A program made the position numbers and the translations under genes. Source: Spirochaetales bacterium (GTDB lineage Bacteria; Spirochaetota; Spirochaetia; DSM-27196; PWMO01). From it: a DNA stretch of 11,133 nucleotides. The first letter of the stretch is position 1, and the number at the start of each line of letters is the position of its first letter. Under the pieces are notes generated by a model that worked only from the letters and a program-made list of their open reading frames with translations, was not told where the DNA came from and made no database searches. Below are positions 1 through 6,192 of this stretch, piece by piece. The stretch covers positions 1-11,133 of the forward strand of contig SKLB01000019.1 in the NCBI GenBank assembly GCA_007123465.1, written 5' to 3'.

Positions 1-37
1 CAGCAAACTCAACTGGTCGGGAGGCCCCGATGCTTGA
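1..37 (+). CDS. nadK: Probable NAD kinase, C-terminal end only
   Basis: The window opens inside a gene whose last codons read (reading from base 2) SKLNWSGGPDA and then TGA at 35-37. NAD kinases commonly end in a KLGW-type motif (the E. coli enzyme ends with TKLGWSKKLF), and nadK lies directly upstream of recN in E. coli and other bacteria. The tail motif together with the neighbour supports the call. NAD kinase phosphorylates NAD to NADP in the cytoplasm. The stop codon lies inside recN, giving an 8-base overlap and likely translational coupling. Only eleven residues are visible, so this rests on a short motif plus synteny; the rest of the gene is outside the window. Confidence 0.6.
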   Translation, partial: SKLNWSGGPDA

Positions 38-1721
38 AGAGTTCAGCATTCAGAACTACGCCTTGATTGACCGGCTGGTGATCAATTTCACATCGGGATT
101 CAACGTACTGACCGGAGAAACCGGGGCCGGCAAGTCCATCCTGGCCGGTGCGCTCAGTCTGCTGCACGGCGCGCGCGCTGATACCGGGGCTATTCGCACC
201 GGGGCCGATGAAGCGCTGGTTTCCGGGGTGTTCAACCTGCGCGGCAACAGCGAGGCGCTGGCGTGGTTGGCCGAACACGGCGTCGAGCCCGAAGACGACG
301 CGGTGATAGTACGGCGAACGGTCAAGCGCGCCGGACGCGGATCGATCTACGTTCAGAACGCACCGGTGACCCGCGCGGATCTCGAAGAGCTCAGCGGTCT
401 GATCTTTGACCTTCACGGGCAGCACGAACATCAGTCGCTGCTGGTGGCTGAGCAGCATCGGATACTGCTGGACCGCTATGCCGGCATCGAGCAGCGCGTA
501 GTGCAGCTCGGCCAGCAGTTCAGCGAGCTCTCGGGGCTGAAGAAGCGCTACGATCGGATGCTGGCAAGCGAGCGCGAACGCCAGCGCGAGATGGATATTC
601 TGGAGTTTGCGGTGCGTGAGATTGAGGCCGCCGCGCTGCGCGCCGACGAAGAGGAGCAGCTCGAGACCGAGAAACGGATACTGTCACAGCACGAGAAGCT
701 GTTTGGTGCGCTTGACCAGATCTACGACCGGCTTGCCGAGAATCGCGGCGGGGCCGTGGGACAGGTACGCGCCGCGCGGCACGAGATGGACACGGTGGTG
801 CAGATCGATGACAGTCTCAGCGCTCAGGCAAAGCGCCTGGATGATCTGTTCTTCGAGCTCGAGGACGTTGTGGAGTCGGTGCGCGATTATCAGTCTACGG
901 TCAATTACAGTTCGGAACGTCTCGAGCAGTGCGAGGAACGGCTGGCACTGATCCATCGTCTGGAAAAGAAATACGGGGCCACCGTTGCCGATGTGCTGGA
1001 TTATCTGCAGGAGGCTCAGCAGCAACTGTCGAGTCTGGAGACCTGGGAAGACGATAAGGCCGCTTTGCAGCGGCAGATCAGCGATGGCGAGCGCGCGCTG
1101 TTGTCCGCGGCACGCCAGATTTCCGCCGAGCGCACGCGTGCTGCTGAACAGCTTGGCGGGAGCATCGAGGCCATCATCAATACTCTGGGAATGGCGAAGG
1201 CGCGTTTCAGCGTGGCGGTCGAGCCGCGCGAATCTGCTTCGGGCAAGCCCAGCTGCGGCGCCAGCGGCCTGGATCTTGTCTCGTTTCGCATTGCCGCCAA
1301 CCAGGGTGAACCGCTGAAGGAGCTGAAGGATATTGCCTCCGGTGGCGAGATCTCGCGCGTGATGCTGGCAATCAAGACCGTACTGGCACAGAATGACCAC
1401 ATTCAGGCGCTGGTGTTCGATGAAATCGACGCCGGCATTGGTGGCGAGGTGGCCATTGCCGTTGGCACGCACCTGCACCAGCTGTCGCGCTACAAGCAGG
1501 TGCTGTGTATAACACACCTTGCATCGATTGCCGTTCGCGCCGATAATCACATCAAGGTGGAAAAGGCGCCCAGGGACGACAGGACGGTTACCCGCATTGA
1601 CCAGATCGAAGGCGACCAGCGCATAGAGGAAATCGCTCGCATGCTGGCCGGCGACAGGACCGGCAGGACATCGCGCACGCACGCCGAAGAGCTGCTGGCA
1701 AAGTACGGCGGAGGGCGGTAG
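30..1721 (+). CDS. recN: DNA repair protein RecN
   Basis: This is the SMC-like ATPase that acts early in repair of DNA double-strand breaks in the cytoplasm. The 563-residue product is close to the usual 550-575. Its head domain is split around a central coiled coil. The N-terminus MLEEFSIQNYALID is typical of RecN, and Walker A GETGAGKS sits at residues 29-36. FDLHGQHEHQSLL follows at about 130, which is the conserved RecN QHEHQ stretch. Residues about 150-400 are charged and helical with heptad-like spacing, matching the coiled-coil arms. The C-terminal half has the ABC signature SGGE (437-440), Walker B with VFDEID (462-467) and the switch histidine in ITH (H496). The ATG at 30 is preceded by GGGAGG at 19-24. 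Upstream codons are open, but the family N-terminus starts at this Met. It overlaps the probable nadK stop and is followed after 6 bases by the next gene. All ATPase motifs are intact. Confidence 0.96.
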   Translation: MLEEFSIQNYALIDRLVINFTSGFNVLTGETGAGKSILAGALSLLHGARADTGAIRTGADEALVSGVFNLRGNSEALAWLAEHGVEPEDDAVIVRRTVKRAGRGSIYVQNAPVTRADLEELSGLIFDLHGQHEHQSLLVAEQHRILLDRYAGIEQRVVQLGQQFSELSGLKKRYDRMLASERERQREMDILEFAVREIEAAALRADEEEQLETEKRILSQHEKLFGALDQIYDRLAENRGGAVGQVRAARHEMDTVVQIDDSLSAQAKRLDDLFFELEDVVESVRDYQSTVNYSSERLEQCEERLALIHRLEKKYGATVADVLDYLQEAQQQLSSLETWEDDKAALQRQISDGERALLSAARQISAERTRAAEQLGGSIEAIINTLGMAKARFSVAVEPRESASGKPSCGASGLDLVSFRIAANQGEPLKELKDIASGGEISRVMLAIKTVLAQNDHIQALVFDEIDAGIGGEVAIAVGTHLHQLSRYKQVLCITHLASIAVRADNHIKVEKAPRDDRTVTRIDQIEGDQRIEEIARMLAGDRTGRTSRTHAEELLAKYGGGR

Positions 1722-1727
1722 CTGCGT

Positions 1728-2537
1728 ATGGCCAAGATCTCCAACGAGGCAAAGCAGCGCTACTCGGAAAAGGTCAGAGAGTACAAACAGCGTATCGAAC
1801 AGTACCTGCAGCACGAAAAGAAGATTCTGCAGACGCTGCCCGGCGACGATAACGGTGCCCACTACAAGCGCATCACCCTGGCCGATGACCGCCTCAACCT
1901 GGCCTCGTACTATCTGTTGTTGAACCGCATCTCGGTAGCTCTGTTGGGCGTCAAGAACGACGCCTTTCTCAACGATGCGCGCAAGAGCTGCTATCAGAGC
2001 ATCATCTTCATGGAGCAGGTGGTCACCGGGTTTATTGACGCGCCGTACTCGGATTACCGTGAGCACCTGGAGATGATCGCTGATTATCATGATTCGCGCC
2101 GATTTGCGTTGGCGCGCAAGCTCGGATTCACGATACAGTCGGTGGAAGATGATTTCGGTGACAACAGTAAGTGGCGCTGGTCGTTCGTCGAGCTCGAGGG
2201 GCGCTACGCAACGGTTACCAAGAACCTGATCAATATGAAGACCGTGATAGCCGGGATGGATCCCAGGGTCGAGGGCTACGAGGAGCGCGTTGGACACCTC
2301 AATCTGGCTAAAGAGCTCCTGCAGCGCGCTGCCGATCGCTACCGTGAGAAGTACGAACTGACTACGCTTCGTATCGATGACTTCAAACTGGCTATTGCCT
2401 ACCTTGCGGCGTTGCGGCGCATTCATATCATGCTGGGTGAGACGCAGCAATCAGACGTGATCAAGAAGAAGATCGACGTCTGGAAGTCCAAGATGGAAAC
2501 CGACGAGCGCAAGGCGATGGAAAAGAGCGAGACGTGA
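1728..2537 (+). CDS. Conserved hypothetical helical protein (269 aa)
   Basis: I do not recognise a named domain. The product is soluble, without signal peptide or membrane segment, strongly charged and predicted mostly alpha-helical by eye. It has a basic N-terminal helix (residues 1-35), a central block rich in Leu/Tyr/Phe and a lysine-rich C-terminal tail (about 245-269). A distinctive segment around residues 140-170 includes DNSKWRW (145-151), then SFVELEGRYATV and KNLINMK, and looks like a conserved family signature. The start ATG at 1728 has GGAGGG at 1710-1715, a rather long spacing of 12 bases. The gene begins 6 bases after the recN stop, so it is probably in the same transcript. Placement behind recN and before two envelope genes does not fix a role. 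It could be a spirochaete-specific scaffold or regulator, but that is only a guess. The reading frame is intact and the neighbours are tight, so it is very likely a real gene. Confidence 0.85.
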   Translation: MAKISNEAKQRYSEKVREYKQRIEQYLQHEKKILQTLPGDDNGAHYKRITLADDRLNLASYYLLLNRISVALLGVKNDAFLNDARKSCYQSIIFMEQVVTGFIDAPYSDYREHLEMIADYHDSRRFALARKLGFTIQSVEDDFGDNSKWRWSFVELEGRYATVTKNLINMKTVIAGMDPRVEGYEERVGHLNLAKELLQRAADRYREKYELTTLRIDDFKLAIAYLAALRRIHIMLGETQQSDVIKKKIDVWKSKMETDERKAMEKSET

Positions 2538-2546
2538 GTTAATCCG

Positions 2547-3608
2547 ATGAGACACCCTAAACGCACATCCGGCGTGCTGCTGCTGGTTCTGCTGGCAGTC
2601 TATCTGCTGGGCTTTCCCCGCGCTACCGGACAAGAGCTTCAGCTTCTGCCGCAGTGGGTGAGCGACGTCAGCAACAACGCACCGGGGGCCGGACCGCAAC
2701 AGCGCGATAGCGCGATAGCGTTCCGCCTGGGCGATCGCTTCGGCTACCTGGACCGCGATGGCATCCTGCTGCTGTCCCAAGCGGTGCTCTATGACGTCAC
2801 ACTGACCGACAGGCGTTTTGCCAACTACTCTGAGGTGTCTCAGACCGCGGTTGTTCAGGATCCCGCCGGCTCCATCATCGGTACAATTGACGCCGAGGGC
2901 TACCCGCTTTTTCTGGGCGAGCTTAGTCTTATGTTGCACCCCGATGGGGTCACTGTCTCGCAATGGCGCAGCGACGGCGCGCGCCTGTGGCGATATTCGG
3001 TTCCGGCTGCGTTTAGCGCGATCGACGCCGCCGCCGATGTGACGCTGATTGGCGCCATCGACGGACGTCTGACCGCGCTGGATCAAAGCGGTGGCGAGCT
3101 GCTGCAGTACCGTTCGCGCTCCGGCAGATTGCCGGTAGTAACTGCAGCGGCGCTGTCCTCGGACGCTGCGCTGGCGGCAGCGGTACTGGACATCGATCCT
3201 CAGCGAGTTGCGCTTTTCGAGCGCAGTGAGACAGGCTACGAGCTCAGCACTGAGCTTGAACTGCCGGATTCGCTGCGCCGCCCGCTGCTGCTGCAATTCG
3301 CGTTCTCGGACAGCACCCTGCTGTGGGAAGAGCGCGACGGTCTTGGCGGACTGCGGATCGGCAGCCGCAGGCGATTTGCGCTGCCGCTGAACGGAGCTGT
3401 GTCCGGACTTGCCGACATCCCCGAGCTGGAGTTGTTGGCGATCACCACACGTGACCAAGACGCTCTGGTCCTTCTGCACCCGCCGTATTCCAGGCCAGTC
3501 ATCCGCTTGCCTTTACCGGACTCGGAAACGTTTGTACGGGTCGACGGTCAGGATCTGCTGCTTGGAGTCCAGGGCCGGGTGGTATCCTACCGGCTGGAGC
3601 GAGGGTAG
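2547..3608 (+). CDS. Exported beta-propeller-like protein of unknown function
   Basis: The N-terminus is a clear export signal: basic residues (RHPKR) followed by the hydrophobic core VLLLVLLAVYLLGF and a possible signal peptidase site near ATG-QE at about residue 28. The protein probably acts in the periplasm, free or anchored by the signal. The remainder is beta-rich and built of repeated short blades, such as GDRFGYLDRDGILLL (about 62-76), IDGRLTALDQSGGELLQY (from 171) and DGQDLLLGVQGRVVSYRL at the C-terminus. That pattern resembles WD40/PQQ-like propellers, though no blade matches a named family closely enough to name it. Unlike a BamB homologue it shows no lipobox. The start ATG at 2547 has only a weak ribosome site (GTGAG, 2534-2538). 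Its stop is 2 bases before the next start, so the two products are probably made together and may form a complex. It starts 9 bases after the preceding gene. Confidence 0.75.
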   Translation: MRHPKRTSGVLLLVLLAVYLLGFPRATGQELQLLPQWVSDVSNNAPGAGPQQRDSAIAFRLGDRFGYLDRDGILLLSQAVLYDVTLTDRRFANYSEVSQTAVVQDPAGSIIGTIDAEGYPLFLGELSLMLHPDGVTVSQWRSDGARLWRYSVPAAFSAIDAAADVTLIGAIDGRLTALDQSGGELLQYRSRSGRLPVVTAAALSSDAALAAAVLDIDPQRVALFERSETGYELSTELELPDSLRRPLLLQFAFSDSTLLWEERDGLGGLRIGSRRRFALPLNGAVSGLADIPELELLAITTRDQDALVLLHPPYSRPVIRLPLPDSETFVRVDGQDLLLGVQGRVVSYRLERG

Positions 3609-3610
3609 CG

Positions 3611-4489
3611 ATGGTGCTTAGCGGAAGCAGGCCAGCTGCAGCGGCGCTGATTCTGTTGCTGGCTGCGGTATCGCTGTACGCCTGGCAGTGGCCGGTTGAA
3701 GACGGAGTACTTTCCACCTCCTTCGGGCAGCTGCACTACGGAGATTTCTCGCACGGTGTGATCCTCAGCGGCGGCGCCGAATACGTCTATCCGGCCAGCG
3801 ACGGAGAGCTGGTGTTCCGCTTTGACGGCAGCCGCTTCTCGCACCCGCTCGGGAATTTCGTTGTGCTGCATCATGAGGGAGGGTTCCGCACCGTCTACGC
3901 AAATCTGGCGCAGCTGGACAGTGGGCCGCAGCAGCGGCTGCTGGTTGGGTCGCAACCGCTGGCGCGCGTTGGCAGCTCGGGATACGCTCTGGGTCCGCAG
4001 ACCATCTTTCAGATCATCGATGAAGAACTCGATGCCTTTGTCAATCCGCTGCTGATCCTGCCGGAACGGCCGGATGCGCGCAATCCGGTGCTCGATACAA
4101 TTGTTCTCGAGTACAACGGCGAGCGGCATCAAGCCGCTGCACAGACGTTGATAGGTGCTGAAGGCAGCGTAAGGCTGCTGGCAGAACTGTACGATCCCAG
4201 TGCTGAGGCAGCGTTTCTGCAGATCCTGGCACCGTACGAGATCGTGGTTGCGCAGGATGAGCGTGAGCTGCGGCGGATTGTGTTTGAAACGGTACAGGGT
4301 CGCGAGGGGCGCCTGCTGCTCGGTGGCAGCTATAGCGCAGATGAGTTATACCGCAGTGACAGGCTGGTCGATCTGGGTACCATTGAAGTGAGCGATGAAC
4401 CGAGCACAGTACGCATACGCGTACGCGACTTCTCCGGCAACGCCGTCCAGCGCAGCATCACCGTCCAGAGCGGGCATCAGGAGATGTGA
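3611..4489 (+). CDS. Exported LytM/M23-fold protein, probably catalytically inactive
   Basis: A signal sequence (residues 7-24, cleavage likely after LYA) sends the 292-residue product out of the cytoplasm. Residues about 35-147 follow the M23 (LytM) peptidoglycan peptidase layout: STSFG, then GVIL, VYPASDGEL, GNFVVLHHEGGFRTVYANL, LVGSQPLARVGSSG, GPQTIFQI and VNP. The zinc ligands of active M23 enzymes are missing. The HxGxD motif is replaced by SHGVI (residues 47-51, Ile where Asp is expected), the His of YAHL is Asn98, and HLH is Q130-T-I132. The fold is therefore recognisable but hydrolysis is unlikely, as in EnvC/NlpD-type proteins that bind or activate amidases. The C-terminal part (about 150-292) is beta-rich and ends in VRIRVRDFSGNAV, which resembles an Ig-like domain. 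The start ATG has GAGGG at 3601-3605 inside the end of the preceding gene. The role in envelope remodelling is inferred. Confidence 0.8.
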   Translation: MVLSGSRPAAAALILLLAAVSLYAWQWPVEDGVLSTSFGQLHYGDFSHGVILSGGAEYVYPASDGELVFRFDGSRFSHPLGNFVVLHHEGGFRTVYANLAQLDSGPQQRLLVGSQPLARVGSSGYALGPQTIFQIIDEELDAFVNPLLILPERPDARNPVLDTIVLEYNGERHQAAAQTLIGAEGSVRLLAELYDPSAEAAFLQILAPYEIVVAQDERELRRIVFETVQGREGRLLLGGSYSADELYRSDRLVDLGTIEVSDEPSTVRIRVRDFSGNAVQRSITVQSGHQEM

Positions 4490-4519
4490 ACGCGGTGAAG
4501 GTATGAAGGGTTCCTGCCT

Positions 4520-5365
4520 ATGAAGACCTTTTCCAAGCGCCCGGCGCAGGACGAGCGGCTGGCATATCGTCCATGCGCTGTCTGCGGCGTCGACTCAGCG
4601 GCGCCGTACTGGGATTGTGGCGATTTCGGCTTTGTGCGCTGCCGCCGCTGTGGTCACGTCTATCAGAATCCGCAGCCGCTGTCCGATGATCTGGAACTGC
4701 GTTATGACTACGAGTACTTCCAGTATGAACTCGATAACGCCGAGCAGTTTTACCAGCTCATGCACAAGGGTTTGCAGGATCTCGACTTCTTCGCTCACGA
4801 GCAGTTATTACGCGAGCGCGGCCTGTTTCTGGATCTCGGGTGTGCCACCGGCGTGCTGCTGCAGAAGATGCGCCGGCGCGGCTGGCGGGTTCAGGGAGTC
4901 GAGATATGCGAGCCGGCAGCCAGATACGCCATGGAGCATCGGTCCGTTCCGGTTCATCTAGGGCCGGTAGAGAGTGCGCCGCTTGCCGAAGGCTCGTGCG
5001 CTGTGGTCCACACGTCGCACGTCATCGAGCACGTTCCCGATCCACGGGGCTTCCTGCAGCGAATCCACCACCTGCTGTGTCCCGGGGGCCTGGCTGTGAT
5101 CGTAACGCCCGATCGCAGCGGGTTTCAGGCGCGGCTGTTCGGCAGCCGCTGGAGATCAGCCATTGCCGATCACCTCAACCTGTTTTCCAGCGGTCAGCTG
5201 ATGCGCCTGATGCGTGAGTTGAGATTCTCGGTGGTGCGCAAGCGCAGTTGGGGCGGACTGGCGGCCGGCAGCGCTTTGCAGCCACTCAAGCGCCCCGCAG
5301 ACCGCCTGGCAAAGGCGTTCAATATCGGTGATGTTTGCGCGATTCTGGTGCGTAAGCCCGCCTGA
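4520..5365 (+). CDS. Class I SAM-dependent methyltransferase with N-terminal zinc ribbon
   Basis: The 281-residue cytoplasmic protein begins with a four-cysteine zinc ribbon (C19, C22, C41, C44, in the contexts CAVCG and CRRCGHVYQNP). This occurs in many methyltransferases linked to sugar, polyketide or surface-polysaccharide pathways. The Rossmann methyltransferase domain follows. SAM-binding motif I is FLDLGCATG (DLG at 105-107), the acidic strand-2 end is GVEICEPA, and the post-I region contains HTSHVIEHVPDP (EH at 170-171). LLCPGGLAVIVTPD is the motif III type. The C-terminal DHLNLFSSGQLMRLM is common to this Methyltransf_11/23 group. The acceptor substrate cannot be told from sequence. 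AAGGG at 4506-4510 lies 9 bases ahead of the ATG. The 30-base gap from the LytM-fold gene suggests the same transcript, and an envelope glycan or lipid substrate would suit the neighbours but is speculation. Confidence 0.9.
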   Translation: MKTFSKRPAQDERLAYRPCAVCGVDSAAPYWDCGDFGFVRCRRCGHVYQNPQPLSDDLELRYDYEYFQYELDNAEQFYQLMHKGLQDLDFFAHEQLLRERGLFLDLGCATGVLLQKMRRRGWRVQGVEICEPAARYAMEHRSVPVHLGPVESAPLAEGSCAVVHTSHVIEHVPDPRGFLQRIHHLLCPGGLAVIVTPDRSGFQARLFGSRWRSAIADHLNLFSSGQLMRLMRELRFSVVRKRSWGGLAAGSALQPLKRPADRLAKAFNIGDVCAILVRKPA

Positions 5366-5386
5366 ATCCCCGCTGCCACTGCAGTC

Positions 5387-5416
5387 TTGACATCCTTCGG
5401 AGCTTTTCCGTACCAT
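5387..5416 (+). promoter_or_regulatory. Candidate sigma-70 promoter for the DUF4912/GH57 pair
   Basis: A perfect -35 box TTGACA (5387-5392) is followed after 18 bases by TACCAT (5411-5416), which matches 4 of 6 consensus -10 positions. The expected start of transcription is about 5422-5424, only a few bases before the ATG at 5426. The site begins 21 bases after the methyltransferase stop, so it would separate the carbohydrate genes from the recN unit. The -10 box is only moderate and no transcript data are visible. Confidence 0.5.
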
Positions 5417-5425
5417 ACCTTCACT

Positions 5426-6160
5426 ATGGTCAGGCAGCAGCTGGCGGAAATGCCAATCCAGACGCTTCTCGAATTTGCTCATGTCCACGAGCTTGAAGTG
5501 AGAGATGGTATTGCAAAAGCGGAGCTGGTTGAGTTGATTGCCGAAGAGTTGGAAGAGACCGAACTGGAGCGCGAGTGGCTTGACAATCATCCGATCCGCA
5601 TTGAACAGATGAAGTACGATCTGCTCGGAGCGGCCGTGTTTTCGCAATCTCCGCGGCCGGGCGAAGAGGTCTCGCTTCCTGATTCGTACAATGAGACGCG
5701 TATTGTGCTTATGCTGCGTGATCCGGCGTGGGCTTTTACCTACTGGGACCTGCACGACGGAACGCTGCAGGAGTTCATCGATGACGACGAGTTTGAAGAG
5801 TTACTGCTGTGCGTAGTAGAGGTAGACGCACACACCGGCGTCAATCACCGCACCACCGTTGAACCGGTGGCATCATTTGATATTCCAGTCCAGCCGTCTG
5901 ACTCGTCGTGGTACATTCACCTGCCACAGCAGGGGACATATTACCGGATAGATCTGCACGCCTGTTGCGGTGGTCGCAGAACCCTTCTGGCAGAGTCCAA
6001 CGTAGTTGCGGTGCCGCCGGGAAATCTGGCCGCCAACGGTGAGGATGAAGCAGCCACGCGCGCCGACCAGATCCTTGCTCTATCAGGCTTGCAGAAACTC
6101 GACGTTGCTACCTACGGTGAACGCAGAACTCAACGCCTCATTTCGCTGATCGGTGACTGA
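5426..6160 (+). CDS. DUF4912 domain protein with Rho-N-like N-terminus
   Basis: The 244-residue product starts with a helical segment (about residues 1-45) of the pattern LAEMPIQTLLEFA, VRDGIAKAELVELIAEELEE. This resembles the Rho N-terminal helical fold found ahead of DUF4912 in many bacteria. DUF4912 itself runs from about residue 83 (SLPDSYNETRIVLMLRDP), through the hallmark YWDL (106-109), to about 205, and is probably a beta-sandwich; no enzymatic residues are known. DUF4912 genes often neighbour GH57 glucan-branching enzymes, as here (32 bases to the next start), which suggests a role in alpha-glucan metabolism or binding. Start choice is uncertain. A TTG at 5387 is in frame but is part of the TTGACA box. 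The ATG at 5426 keeps the full N-terminal helix but has no Shine-Dalgarno sequence and could be leaderless. The ATG at 5450 has only GGCGGA close by. I chose 5426. Confidence 0.85.
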   Translation: MVRQQLAEMPIQTLLEFAHVHELEVRDGIAKAELVELIAEELEETELEREWLDNHPIRIEQMKYDLLGAAVFSQSPRPGEEVSLPDSYNETRIVLMLRDPAWAFTYWDLHDGTLQEFIDDDEFEELLLCVVEVDAHTGVNHRTTVEPVASFDIPVQPSDSSWYIHLPQQGTYYRIDLHACCGGRRTLLAESNVVAVPPGNLAANGEDEAATRADQILALSGLQKLDVATYGERRTQRLISLIGD

Positions 6161-6192
6161 AACCTCGTGACAATTGCCAGGAGAGCATATTG

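Noticed and set aside
684..2450. A 588-codon open frame on the - strand across recN and the next gene
   Set aside because: It spans the boundary of two well-supported + strand genes, has no recognisable motif, and such antisense frames are common in GC-rich DNA.
2701..2738. Short tandem GCGATA units and a GCGATCGC palindrome
   Set aside because: They lie inside the propeller gene, keep the frame, and are explained by local GC-rich codon use; one copy of the palindrome is no evidence of an iterated element.
4503..4523. Six-codon leader peptide (MKGSCL) whose stop overlaps the methyltransferase ATG
   Set aside because: The ATGA overlap could couple translation, but the peptide is very short, has no special codon run or attenuator stem, and is probably chance.
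5387..5389. TTG as start codon of the DUF4912 gene
   Set aside because: It is the first half of a perfect TTGACA box, has no ribosome site, and the extra 13 residues do not resemble the family N-terminus.
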